Shown here: one piece after another, positions 8,496-17,553 of the stretch
Numbering within the stretch: the first letter of the stretch is position 1
Layout: each line of letters opens with the position of its first letter
Assembly (NCBI GenBank): GCA_020051175.1
Contig: JAGVJJ010000004.1
Location: 107,558 to 161,392 of the forward strand
Direction: 5' to 3'
Length of the DNA stretch: 53,835 nucleotides
DNA from: Bacteroidia bacterium
GTDB lineage: Bacteria; Bacteroidota; Bacteroidia; 2-12-FULL-35-15
Program-made: the position numbers and the translations under genes
The notes under the pieces: generated by a model
What the model was told of the DNA's origin: nothing
What the model saw: the letters and a program-made list of their open reading frames with translations, nothing else
Database searches by the model: none

Positions 8496-9824
8496 CTATA
8501 AATACTCATTCGCAAGGTTTGCCAGCTCTGAGCGCTCTCCTTTCTGAAGTGTTATGTGAGCATATAAATTTTGTCCTTTTAACTTGTCAATAAGGTATGA
8601 AAGACCATTACTTTGAGTATCCAGGTAAGGGGTATCTATCTGGTAAATATCACCGGTAAATACCATTTTTGTGTTTTCACCCGCCCTTGAAATAACCGTT
8701 TTTACTTCATGGGGAGTAAGGTTTTGTGCTTCATCAACAATGAAAAATACATTGGATAAGCTGCGTCCTCTGATATACGCCAGCGGACAAACAACCAGCT
8801 TCTCATTTTCCACCATTTCGTTGATTTGTTTGTATTCGCGGTCCTTTTCGGTGAACAGTCCTTTGATATATTTCAGGTTGTCCCAAAGCGGCTCCATATA
8901 AGGGTTTAGCTTCGATTTAATGTCGCCCGGTAAATAGCCAATATCTTTATTGCTCAGCGGAACAATAGGCCTTGCTAAATAAATCTGATGAAAATTTCGT
9001 CTCTGCTCCAGCGCACCGGCTAATGATAATAATGTTTTACCTGTGCCCGCAACCCCTTGTATCGTCACAAGCTTTATATCGGGGTTCAGTATGGCATCAA
9101 GGGCAAAAGCCTGTTCCGCATTCTGAGGCGATACCCCAAAAGCAGTAACTTTCTTAATGCGTTCAATCATGTCCTTGGTGGTGCTGTACGTTGTAAGTAC
9201 GGACTTGGAGCTGCTTTTGAGAATATAAAAATGGTTCGGCTCAGGTTTCTGCTTCTTCAGTAGTTTTGTCGGTTCACAAAACCCTTTTTCATAAATCTCG
9301 TTAATAAGCTCATTGGATACTTTTTCAATCTCACTGCACCCGGTGTACAATTCGCTTACATCCTTAATTTTTCCAGTCTCATAATCTTCCGCATTCAGGT
9401 TCAGTGATTTAGCTTTAATGCGTAGGTTAATATCCTTGGTAACCAGCACCACTTTGTTCTTAGGGTATTGTTCTGATACATAAAGTGCCGTATTCAATAT
9501 ACGGTGGTCTGCCTTGCGTTCTCCAAAAACTTTTTCCGCATCAATCGATGAGCCATGGTGCATCTCAATCTTAATCATTCCATGACCTTTGCCATTAATA
9601 GGTATCCAGTCCTGTAATGTATTGCCTTTAGAGATTTTATCAATATAGCGGCTAAACTCGCGTGCTGCAAAATTCTTGGTATCGTTACCCTTCTTAAAAT
9701 TATCTAGCTCTTCTAATACTGTTATTGGTATTACCACATCGTGCTCATGAAAGCTTTTTGCCGCAGTGTGATCATAAATAATTACCGATGTATCCAGAAC
9801 GAAAATCTTTTTTTCTTTCACCAT
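8496..9824 (-). CDS. PIN domain-PhoH family ATPase
   Basis: A 442-residue fusion of an N-terminal PIN ribonuclease domain and a C-terminal PhoH ATPase, the PhoH2 arrangement. PIN acidic residues are seen at D11 (FVLDTS), E39, D106 and D131. The ATPase half has Walker A GVAGTGKT at 257-264 and Walker B FFIVDEAQN near 355. PhoH2 proteins are described as RNA helicase/RNases with a possible toxin-like or RNA-turnover role; the exact function is unsettled. It probably has its own promoter in the AT-rich stretch upstream and is transcribed divergently from the surface-protein cluster. Confidence 0.93.
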   Translation of the reverse strand: MVKEKKIFVLDTSVIIYDHTAAKSFHEHDVVIPITVLEELDNFKKGNDTKNFAAREFSRYIDKISKGNTLQDWIPINGKGHGMIKIEMHHGSSIDAEKVFGERKADHRILNTALYVSEQYPKNKVVLVTKDINLRIKAKSLNLNAEDYETGKIKDVSELYTGCSEIEKVSNELINEIYEKGFCEPTKLLKKQKPEPNHFYILKSSSKSVLTTYSTTKDMIERIKKVTAFGVSPQNAEQAFALDAILNPDIKLVTIQGVAGTGKTLLSLAGALEQRRNFHQIYLARPIVPLSNKDIGYLPGDIKSKLNPYMEPLWDNLKYIKGLFTEKDREYKQINEMVENEKLVVCPLAYIRGRSLSNVFFIVDEAQNLTPHEVKTVISRAGENTKMVFTGDIYQIDTPYLDTQSNGLSYLIDKLKGQNLYAHITLQKGERSELANLANEYL

Positions 9825-9993
9825 TGCTCAGAATATTTAATTTATTATATGGGCTAAACTATAAAAACAAAAAGCAGCTTTTTATTATGCATAATAAAGT
9901 AATGAACATAAAATTGTTTAAAGCTTCGTTAATTATTCACTAAGCTTACGAGATACTATGAAAAAGGTTTTAAAGGTATTTTCCTTTTTATGC

Positions 9994-10310
9994 GCAGAGC
10001 TGCGCAACCTTTGTAGCCCCCCGTCCAAAATATCTCCGCGAAACTCTGCAAATAAAATCAGCGAACCTCTGCGGAAAAATCAATCCCTACCTAATTTTAA
10101 GCCGGATCTCCCTTTCTGAAGCGGCAGAGCCGCGCAACCTTTGTAGCCCTCATCAATAAACGCCCTCAAAAGGTGCAGCGCACCGAAACAAATACCCAAA
10201 CGCCTCTGCGAAACTCCGCGAATAACTTCGCGAACCTCTGCGAGAAAATCAATCCCTACCTGTTTTTTAGCCTGATTTTCCTTTCTGAAGCGGCAGTGCT
10301 ACGCAACAGT
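9994..10310 (+). repeat. Degenerate tandem repeat with nested palindrome
   Basis: Three units begin with GCAGAGC or GCAGTGC at 9994, 10124 and 10293. Units 1 and 2 share GCGCAACCTTTGTAGCC, GCGAACCTCTGCG, AATCAATCCCTACCT and CCTTTCTGAAGCG in the same order. Unit 2 is about 39 nt longer because it holds AAAAGGTGCAGCGCACCGAA, centred on the palindrome GGTGCAGCGCACC. Unit 3 is a truncated start. The phrases CTCCGCGAAACTCTGC and GCGAACCTCTGCG are mutually alike. No protein is encoded. Confidence 0.75.
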
Positions 10311-10409
10311 TATATCCCTGCAGGAAAAACCATTTAAATTGACTATTTTTCAAAAAATCCCATTCCAATGCAACCTTTTTCCTCTAAAAAACCTCTATAA
10401 AATGAATAA

Positions 10410-10443
10410 TTGGCCTGTAGTGATAGAACAAAATATTAATTTG
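10410..10443 (+). promoter_or_regulatory. Possible promoter of the first Gly-rich surface gene
   Basis: TTG at 10410-10412, a 23-nt spacer and TTAATTTG at 10436-10443 resemble the Bacteroidota TTG/TAnnTTTG promoter with one mismatch in the -7 box. This would give a leader of about 110 nt to ATG 10564. The spacer is at the long end of the range, so the call is tentative. Confidence 0.3.
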
Positions 10444-10563
10444 CGATGAAATGCACCTTTTCTACAGATAATTAAGGTTCATTTTTTTGCATGTTTTCGT
10501 TTATTTTCATATCATTACATTTCGTTTTTGTAAAACCGGAAGTTTTAACCGTAATTGAATCGG

Positions 10564-13500
10564 ATGAGAAGTTTTTTATACTGTTGTTTCAGTTTAATTT
10601 TTTTATTTGTTTCCTTAAACAGTGTAGGGCAGGAATGTGGTTATGTTTATGTAACCCCGGGCGGAGCATCAAGCGGAACTGCTGGTACAAAGGCAACTCC
10701 CGCCAACTTTGCTTACGGGCTTACGCTTATCAGTTCCACAAATAAGATCATGCGTATGGCCGAAGGGACCTATAACCTTAGCAACGCTCTCAGCATCCCT
10801 TCAAACATTACAATAGAAGGTGGTTACAATGCCACCACATGGGTCAAAAGCAATACCACCATTACTGTTATTGAACGCGACAACACCAACATTCAAACCA
10901 ATCCGAATAGCCTTATTGGTCTTTCCTGTATTAACGTTTCAGGCTTTCGCCTGTTGGATCTTACTATCAATGTGGCGGATGCGGTAGGTGATGGCGTAAG
11001 TGTTTATGGGATTTATATAAACAACTGTACAAACTATGTGATTTCCAGGTGCAAGGTAAATGTAGGTAATGGCTCAGATGGAACTCCGGGAGCTCCGGGA
11101 ACTCCTGGAATGCCTGGCGCTGCTGGCCTCACTGGCGAAACCGGTGCAGAAGGTGATCATGATAGCCTCGGAAGTGGAGTATGTTGCCGCTTGGGTGGTG
11201 CTGGTGCTGGCGGGTCATTTACGGGTAGCTATTCGGGCGGACAAGGTGGTACCGGTGGTGAAAGAGGTGGCTTCATAAGAGATACAAATTCCATTTTAGG
11301 ATATATAGTTTATAATGCCAGTGGTGATTATACCAACGATGGTTTGCCAGGGTTTCCCGGACAGGGGTACGGAGGTGTTGCTGGTGGAAACGGTGGTGCT
11401 GGCGTTTGCCAGATGCAATATTACCAGCAATGCTGGGGTGATCCGAGCCAGAACAATGGCAAGCCGGGAACACCTGGTATTGATGGACTTCCGGGATTAA
11501 ATGGTACTCAGGGTGTAGCAACATATACAAGTGGTTTTTATGTTCCGGGCACCGGGACAATAGGTACGCAGGGCAAACACGGTGGTGGTGGCGGTGGCGG
11601 TGGCGGTGGTGGCGCTAAAGGCTGTCAGCCGGCTATTCTTAATCCAACTACTGGCGATACAATTAGTTATGTTTTCGGCTCCGGAGGCGGAGGTGGCGGT
11701 GGTGGCGAAGGCGGTGAAGGTGGATACACTGGTTATGGTGCAACTGGTGCAGGCGGCTCTTTTGCAATTTTTGTCTGGGCAAACGGCATAAATGGGGTTG
11801 TCAGGGACTGTTCCCTTAACCCTGGAAATGGCGGTACCGGTGGAACTGGTGGTGCTGGTGGTGCCGGTGGTGCCGGTGGTGCTGGTGGACTTGGCGGTAA
11901 TCTTCACAACGATTCTACTGGTCTTCATAGCTGCAATGTTGGCGAAGGCGGACCAGGTGGTGTTGGCGGTACTGGTGGTGCCGGTGGCAACGGAGGAAAT
12001 GGTTCGGATGGTGTAAGTAAAACCTTGTACCAGCAGCCCGGACAGGATCCTGTAATGTATTCAAATATGTACAACCCTTTTGAGCCGGATGTTACTGCTA
12101 CGTTCTCCGGTTGTGCCAATTCAGATGTTACATTTACCACCAATGCAACTGGTAATGTCGATTGGGTATTTGGTGTAGGTGCCAATCCTTCTACTGCTTC
12201 AGGAGCAAATGTTACGGTTCAGTATGATAGCGGCATGCCTGGTTTCAGAAGTATAACGCTTGTGGTGGATGGTGTGCCTTACCCTCTTGCTAATTATATA
12301 AACCTGCCTACCAACTTCGCACCTCCAGAAGTAGCAACGTCTAAAGATGTTGTTTGCGTTGGGGATGATGTAAACATTTTCACAACGGGCACTGCAAATA
12401 CTTATAGCTGGAGCATACCAGGCGGTTCCATTACTACTTCGTCTGTTCAAAGCCCGGGTAATGTGAGCTTTGCAACTCCTGGAACTTATACAATCACACT
12501 TACTACAACCAGCTGCTGTGGTACTTCTGTTAAAACAAAAGTAATTGAGGTAATTACTGCTCCTGTAGTAAACCTTGGTAATGATACAACAATGTGCTTC
12601 ACCGATCAGAAACCATTGCTGGATGCTGGTAATCCGGGGGCTACTTATACATGGACTTATAATGGAAGTCCTGCAAGCGGCACTTCCCAAACCTTTAATA
12701 CTGCACTTGAAGGTACCTATGGTGTTACTGTGAGTTATGGAAGTTGCTCTGCAAGCGATGATATGGAACTGGAGATTTACATGGAGTTACCAATCGATCT
12801 GGGCCCCGATATTATGTTATGCACCACCGATGCATTGCCTGTACTTGATGCAGGTTTAGGAGGTATGCAAAGTTATTTATGGACTATGAACTCCAATCCT
12901 GTTGGGGTAAATGCCCAGACATTACAGACCGTTGCAGCGGGTGTGTATAGAATTACCGTAACCAGCGCTTCGGGCTGTGTTGGAAAAGATACACTTGTTC
13001 TTACAATTAAAGATCCTGAAGTGGAGCTTGGAAACGATTATACCGTTTGCTCCAATGAGCCGTTTCCTGTTATTGATGCCGGTAACCCGGGATGTTCCTA
13101 TGACTGGACCTTGGATGGTGTAAATGTAGGTGGTAATACACAAACACTGCAGACAGCAGCAGGTGGTGTGTATGAAGTTACTGTAATCAGTCCATCCGGA
13201 TGTATGGCCCAGGACAATGTTACTGTTAATGTATTGCCTGTTATTACTGCGGTATTCAATGTGCCGGCAACCGGAACAGTTGGCTCGCCTGTTTCATTTA
13301 CTGACCTTTCTTCACCGGTGCCTTCTGCTTGGAACTGGAACTTTGGCGATGGTTCACCCAACGACAATACTCAAAACCCTTCTCATACTTATACGGAAGC
13401 AGGAGAATATCCTGTATTCCTTATCGTTAGCAATGCCAACTGCTCCGATACAATTACTGATGTAATCAACATTCAGAACAATTGCAGCGCCCTGGGACTT

Positions 13501-14067
13501 ACGGCTGCTTTTACACAGTCCAACGATTCTGTTTACATGAACGGACTTGGAATGCTAATGTTTAACAATACCAGCGCAAATGCTGATGCCTGGCTGTGGA
13601 ATTTTGGCGATGGCTCAACTTCCAACGAAGAAAATCCAACTCATGTTTATACAGCAGAAGGTTCATATACTATAACTCTTACATCGTATAATTACAATTG
13701 CACCACATCGGTTACGGGCACAGTTATCGTGGTTCCTTCCAATGTAGGTGTTGATGATTTAAATGCAGAGAATTATCAGCTTCAGGTATACCCGAATCCA
13801 AGCGATGGCAGGTTTACCTTGCAGATACAAAACTGTAGTGGTTGCCTCGAGAATATAGAGCTCCTTACTGTTTTGAACACCCTTGGCGAATCTGTGTTTC
13901 AGCAATCCAATATCAGGTCGTCAACTTTAACAATAGATCTAAGCAACCAACCAAAAGGAATTTATTTTGTGAAAATGATATTACCATCGTCTAAAGCAAA
14001 TACCGGAAATAACACCGTATCACAGCAGTTGGACCAGGTACTGATTAAAAAGATAATTATTAATTAA
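10564..14067 (+). CDS. Gly-rich beta-helix/PKD surface protein, T9SS type A (paralog 1)
   Basis: A secreted protein of 1167 residues, first of three tandem paralogs. ATG 10564 is preferred to TTG 10555 because the signal peptide (MRSFLYCCFSLIFLFVSLNS) starts cleanly there. Residues 24-165 look like a right-handed beta-helix start (VTPGGASSGTAGTKATPANF, IEGGYN). Residues 169-484 are glycine-rich: collagen-like GTPGAPGTPG first, later GGAGGAGGAGG, interrupted by rung-like pieces at about 322 and 398. Then come a degenerate PKD-like unit, Ig-like units with LGND...C...LDAG (about 669, 744, 818), two PKD domains with NFGDGS (about 892 and 979) and a type A sorting tail starting YPNPSDGRFTL. Probably a cell-surface adhesin or matrix protein; the ligand is unknown. 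Confidence 0.85.
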   Translation: MRSFLYCCFSLIFLFVSLNSVGQECGYVYVTPGGASSGTAGTKATPANFAYGLTLISSTNKIMRMAEGTYNLSNALSIPSNITIEGGYNATTWVKSNTTITVIERDNTNIQTNPNSLIGLSCINVSGFRLLDLTINVADAVGDGVSVYGIYINNCTNYVISRCKVNVGNGSDGTPGAPGTPGMPGAAGLTGETGAEGDHDSLGSGVCCRLGGAGAGGSFTGSYSGGQGGTGGERGGFIRDTNSILGYIVYNASGDYTNDGLPGFPGQGYGGVAGGNGGAGVCQMQYYQQCWGDPSQNNGKPGTPGIDGLPGLNGTQGVATYTSGFYVPGTGTIGTQGKHGGGGGGGGGGGAKGCQPAILNPTTGDTISYVFGSGGGGGGGGEGGEGGYTGYGATGAGGSFAIFVWANGINGVVRDCSLNPGNGGTGGTGGAGGAGGAGGAGGLGGNLHNDSTGLHSCNVGEGGPGGVGGTGGAGGNGGNGSDGVSKTLYQQPGQDPVMYSNMYNPFEPDVTATFSGCANSDVTFTTNATGNVDWVFGVGANPSTASGANVTVQYDSGMPGFRSITLVVDGVPYPLANYINLPTNFAPPEVATSKDVVCVGDDVNIFTTGTANTYSWSIPGGSITTSSVQSPGNVSFATPGTYTITLTTTSCCGTSVKTKVIEVITAPVVNLGNDTTMCFTDQKPLLDAGNPGATYTWTYNGSPASGTSQTFNTALEGTYGVTVSYGSCSASDDMELEIYMELPIDLGPDIMLCTTDALPVLDAGLGGMQSYLWTMNSNPVGVNAQTLQTVAAGVYRITVTSASGCVGKDTLVLTIKDPEVELGNDYTVCSNEPFPVIDAGNPGCSYDWTLDGVNVGGNTQTLQTAAGGVYEVTVISPSGCMAQDNVTVNVLPVITAVFNVPATGTVGSPVSFTDLSSPVPSAWNWNFGDGSPNDNTQNPSHTYTEAGEYPVFLIVSNANCSDTITDVINIQNNCSALGLTAAFTQSNDSVYMNGLGMLMFNNTSANADAWLWNFGDGSTSNEENPTHVYTAEGSYTITLTSYNYNCTTSVTGTVIVVPSNVGVDDLNAENYQLQVYPNPSDGRFTLQIQNCSGCLENIELLTVLNTLGESVFQQSNIRSSTLTIDLSNQPKGIYFVKMILPSSKANTGNNTVSQQLDQVLIKKIIIN

Positions 14068-14071
14068 TTTA

Positions 14072-14112
14072 CACCTCCTCCCTCTCCTTTGGAGAGTGGC
14101 AGGGGTGAGGCA
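14072..14112 (+). repeat. Dispersed CTCTCCTTTGGAGAG palindromic repeat, copy 2
   Basis: CACCTCCTCCCTCTCCTTTG is followed by GAGAGTGGCAGGGGTGAGG, filling almost all of the 50-nt gap between paralogs 1 and 2. It is the same element as at 2351-2390, here with one arm mismatch. A third copy follows only 50 nt later, inside the next coding sequence. Confidence 0.85.
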
Positions 14113-14117
14113 TTATA

Positions 14118-17100
14118 ATGCAATTAAAGCTAAAATATAGAATACTTTCTCTGGTGATACTCTTCACCTCTCTCCTTTGGAGAGGGGCAGGGGGAGAGGT
14201 CTTTGCCCAACAATGTACCGTAATCTACGTTACTCCTAATGGGGCATCCTCAGGAACTGCCGGTACCAAAACAGCCCCTGCATCGCTTACCTATGCCCTA
14301 TCGCTGGCAACAGCAACCGACAATAAAATTTACATGGCATCGGGTACTTACAATATTTCCAATGCCATCACCATGAAAGCCAACCTTACCATTGAAGGTG
14401 GGTACAATGCAAGCACATGGAAAAAAAGCAATGCAACGGCTACAACCATATACCGCGATAACTCAAATGTTCAATCCAATCCGAATCGTCTGGTGGCAGT
14501 GTATTGCACCAATATTTCGAATTTCCGTTTTCAGGACCTGACAATAAGAACAGCGAATGGTTTTGGCAATGGTACTTCTGTCTATGGGATTCATTTGAGC
14601 GGCTGTTCCGATTACCAGATTGTCCGCTGTAAAGTAATTGCAGGAAATGCGGGTGATGGCACAATCGGAACAAACGGCAATAGTGGAATAGCTGGTGCAA
14701 GTGGTCTTCCTGGCGATGATGGTTCAAACGATGACGCTGCTCCACGTTCTGGTGGACTTGGTGGTTCTGGCTCTTTTACAGGAAGTCTGGCCGGTGGTAC
14801 CGGTGGTGATGGTGGTGAGCGTGGTACTGCAGATTGCGCATTGTGCGGTGATCCTAACCATGCCAAAAACGGGTATCCGGGAACAAGTGGACAAACCAGC
14901 GGAAGCGGTGGTGGTATAGGTGGTATGGGCGGACAAAAAATTGTAACCTGCATTTATCCTACAACTCCTCCGCGTACAAGTCTCAATGATGGTGCCCCTG
15001 GTACTGATGGAGCAAATGGCTTGCAAGGTACAAATGGAACAAATGGGATAGCGGCATTTACTGGTGGCTTTTATATGCCAGGTAATGGAACTTCGGGCGC
15101 AATCGGAAGCAACGGTCACGGTGGTGGCGGTGGTGGCGGTGGTGGCTCCATTGGTGGTATCCCTTACGACTGTCTTTTTGGACTCCCTCCAAATAAAAAC
15201 GGTACAGGTGCCGGTGGTGGTGGCGGTGGTGAAGGTGGCCAGGGTGGAACCGGTGGAACTGGCGGAACCGGTGGAGGTGGCTCTTTTGGGATTTATATTC
15301 ACAACAATGGTGCAAACGGGATTATAAAAGATACAAAAATAACTTCCGGAAATGCTGGCTTTGGTGGTGTGGGCGGAAATGGCGGTGCAGGTGGTGCAGG
15401 CGGCACAGGCGGTACGCGTGGCGGTGGCGGCAATGGTTATGTTGGTGCCGGTGGTAATGGTGGTAACGGTGGCAATGGCGGTGATGGTGGTAAAGGCGGT
15501 GCTGGTTCTGATGGTGTTACATATACGCTTTATGAAGATGGCGGAACTCCTGTTTCTGAACAGAATGTGTATTCATTGCAGCAACCTTTTGTTTTTGTGC
15601 AATATTCGGGTTGTACAGATGCTCCTGTTACATTCTCTACCAATGCTACAGGAACTGTTGTATGGTTCTTTGGTGCTGGTGCATCACCAGCATCAGGAAG
15701 TGGCATCACTGCAACTACTAAATACACTACACAGGGTAGAAAAACGTTTACTATGGTAAACAATGGCATTGCCTATACATATACCGATTTTATTGAAATA
15801 TACAGTACCGGTGCTGGGATTATTCCGGAGGTAAACTCCTCCGACAACAATGTGTGTGCCGGTACTGCTGGTACTTATACATCTTCGGTGGCTGCTGACG
15901 AGTACTTATGGTATTTTATCCGCGGTAATGAAGTGGATACTATCGAAGGCTCTGCATTTCAGAATGCAACCTATACGTTTGATTCTGCCGGTACCTACCA
16001 GGTAATTCTGCGTATTGTCGATAATTGCTGTGGCGAATCTTTCCCCGACACCATGTTAGTGGAAGTGGAAGGAATCGTAAAGCCATATATTGAAATACAA
16101 TCCGAAAGCCCTAGTAACATTGCTTGCAGCGGTGCTTCCTTTACGTTTAGTGCGGGTGCAACAAATGCAGGTACTTCTCCTACTTATCAGTGGCTGGTCA
16201 ATGGGGTGCCTTCCGGGACTTTCCCCGTATTTATTACAAATGCACTTGCTGATGGTGATAGCGTTTCCTGTGTTATTATTTCTTCCCTGGGATGTTCAAC
16301 CGGTCAGGAAGATACTTCCGGTACTATTGGTGTAACAGTAATTGACCCACCTGTAATTACCTGCACAGCCGAGGCATTTGTGTCTGGTGAACCTACCACC
16401 TTGGTTGCAACAGTTAACTCTGGTGGAGTCGCTCCTTTCGAATATGCTTGGACCTTTGGCGATGGTGCTGCCGGTGCAGGGGATACTGTTTCGCACATAT
16501 ACCAGGAAGCCGGTGCTTACGATTATCAGGTAAACGTTACTGATTCCAATGGTTGTGAAGGCAGCTGTTCTGGTGGACTAATTATTACATCTACTTTAAG
16601 TGCTGGCTTCGAAACGTCCATTTCTGGTGGTTGTCCTATATTACATGTCGATTTTACCAATACAAGTATTTTTGCAATTACCTATCTCTGGGATTTTGGT
16701 GATGGCACCACGTCCGTTGATGAAAATCCTTCTCACGATTATATCAATCCGGGCTTATATACGGTTACTTTAATGGCTTTCGGTGCCACAGGAACAGACA
16801 CGTCTATCGTTACAGGTCAGGTGTATGTTTACCCTCCGCCTGTTTCTAATTTCCAGGCTTATGTTTCACAGGGCGGTGATACGGCTTATTTTGCTGATAA
16901 CTCATTAAATGCTACAGGCTGGCTATGGGATTTTGGTGATGGAAACAGCAGTACCATTCAAAATCCTACACATACTTATGCTGCAAACGGCACCTACAGC
17001 ATATCGCTGATAGTTACAAATAGCTATGGCTGTGCCGATACCACATACAAACCTACTTTTGTAAATATTGGTGTTGGGATAACCGAATTTAGCTTTGCAT

Positions 17101-17360
17101 CATCTGATGTCCATGTATTCCCTAATCCTTTCTCAGGCGAATTAAACATCAATATCGCTTCGTTGAAAGAAGGAGTGCTTACACTTACATTAATGAATAT
17201 AGAAGGTGCCAGGGTAGTATCAGTGAAACGGGATATAAGTAAAGGCGATCAGCAAATGAAAATAACTGAGCTTGCTGATAAGTTAGCTCCCGGAATGTAT
17301 TTAATGGAGCTGGAATGCGATGGGCAAAGGCATTATACAAAATTAATCTATCAGAAATAA
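14118..17360 (+). CDS. Gly-rich beta-helix/PKD surface protein, T9SS type A (paralog 2)
   Basis: A secreted protein of 1080 residues, the second tandem paralog, 50 nt after the first. Its signal peptide is unusual: the segment SLLWRGAGGEV is encoded by a copy of the dispersed repeat at 14164-14202, yet the frame and the AQ cleavage site are kept. Residues 34-175 match the beta-helix start of the other paralogs. Residues 177-470 are glycine-rich with rung-like pieces at about 153, 317 and 387. A degenerate PKD-like unit (about 487-565), Ig-like units, three PKD domains (about 741, 827, 907; FGDG motifs) and a type A tail beginning VFPNPFSGELN complete it. Likely surface-exposed through T9SS; ligand unknown. 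Confidence 0.85.
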   Translation: MQLKLKYRILSLVILFTSLLWRGAGGEVFAQQCTVIYVTPNGASSGTAGTKTAPASLTYALSLATATDNKIYMASGTYNISNAITMKANLTIEGGYNASTWKKSNATATTIYRDNSNVQSNPNRLVAVYCTNISNFRFQDLTIRTANGFGNGTSVYGIHLSGCSDYQIVRCKVIAGNAGDGTIGTNGNSGIAGASGLPGDDGSNDDAAPRSGGLGGSGSFTGSLAGGTGGDGGERGTADCALCGDPNHAKNGYPGTSGQTSGSGGGIGGMGGQKIVTCIYPTTPPRTSLNDGAPGTDGANGLQGTNGTNGIAAFTGGFYMPGNGTSGAIGSNGHGGGGGGGGGSIGGIPYDCLFGLPPNKNGTGAGGGGGGEGGQGGTGGTGGTGGGGSFGIYIHNNGANGIIKDTKITSGNAGFGGVGGNGGAGGAGGTGGTRGGGGNGYVGAGGNGGNGGNGGDGGKGGAGSDGVTYTLYEDGGTPVSEQNVYSLQQPFVFVQYSGCTDAPVTFSTNATGTVVWFFGAGASPASGSGITATTKYTTQGRKTFTMVNNGIAYTYTDFIEIYSTGAGIIPEVNSSDNNVCAGTAGTYTSSVAADEYLWYFIRGNEVDTIEGSAFQNATYTFDSAGTYQVILRIVDNCCGESFPDTMLVEVEGIVKPYIEIQSESPSNIACSGASFTFSAGATNAGTSPTYQWLVNGVPSGTFPVFITNALADGDSVSCVIISSLGCSTGQEDTSGTIGVTVIDPPVITCTAEAFVSGEPTTLVATVNSGGVAPFEYAWTFGDGAAGAGDTVSHIYQEAGAYDYQVNVTDSNGCEGSCSGGLIITSTLSAGFETSISGGCPILHVDFTNTSIFAITYLWDFGDGTTSVDENPSHDYINPGLYTVTLMAFGATGTDTSIVTGQVYVYPPPVSNFQAYVSQGGDTAYFADNSLNATGWLWDFGDGNSSTIQNPTHTYAANGTYSISLIVTNSYGCADTTYKPTFVNIGVGITEFSFASSDVHVFPNPFSGELNINIASLKEGVLTLTLMNIEGARVVSVKRDISKGDQQMKITELADKLAPGMYLMELECDGQRHYTKLIYQK
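14164..14202 (+). repeat. Dispersed palindromic repeat, copy 3, inside a signal peptide
   Basis: CACCTCTCTCCTTTGGAGAG followed by GGGCAGGGGGAGAGG is the same element as at 2351 and 14072, but here it is translated as codons for about residues 17-29 of paralog 2. Paralog 3 has a same-length segment at the matching place (TTCACCTTGATTCTTTGG...), with partial identity, which may be a decayed copy. Confidence 0.8.
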
Positions 17361-17428
17361 TAGAATAGTGTAAGCAACCTTATTGAGTAATTATGAGTCA
17401 ATAAGATAGAATTTAAATAGAATGCGCT

Positions 17429-17459
17429 TGTCATTCCGAGCAGAGCCGAGGCATCTTTT
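17429..17459 (+). repeat. TGTCATTCCGAGCAGAG dispersed repeat
   Basis: The 193-nt gap between paralogs 2 and 3 contains TTGTCATTCCGAGCAGAGCC followed by GAGGCATCTTTT. I recognise TGTCATTCCGAGCAGAGCGAGG-like phrases as common Bacteroidota intergenic repeats. Related wording (TTTCGAGCAGAGTGAAGC) appears at 7110-7127. No function is evident. Confidence 0.55.
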
Positions 17460-17553
17460 GAGTTAGTATGCAATAGCTTCACAACTCTGAGGAAATAAGA
17501 ATAAGGACTATAAATGGAAGACAAGCCTTAATTGCTGAACGAGTTTTTTTAGG

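Larger units (their letters stand above)
9825..10563. other. Long non-coding intergenic region
   Basis: This 739-bp gap has no convincing reading frame on either strand. It separates the divergent phoH-like gene and the first Gly-rich surface gene. From left to right: an AT-rich leader region for phoH, a degenerate tandem repeat (9994-10310), and a promoter-like region for the surface gene (10410-10443). Base composition is visibly higher in GC within the repeat part than on its flanks. Confidence 0.7.

Noticed and set aside
9994..10310. Possible CRISPR array.
   Set aside because: Units are 130-170 nt with internal divergence, not short identical repeats separated by unique spacers, and no cas genes are near.
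11070..12015. True collagen-like triple helix in the Gly-rich parts.
   Set aside because: Only a short opening stretch has Gly-X-Y with Pro. Most of the block is GG-X or poly-Gly, with interruptions, which does not fit a collagen helix.
15352..15759. Plus-strand frame rich in Val/Ala/Met within paralog 2 (similar ones at 11582, 11792, 18017).
   Set aside because: These are frame-shifted readings of GGTGGN repeats; the main frame continues intact through the region with all expected domains.
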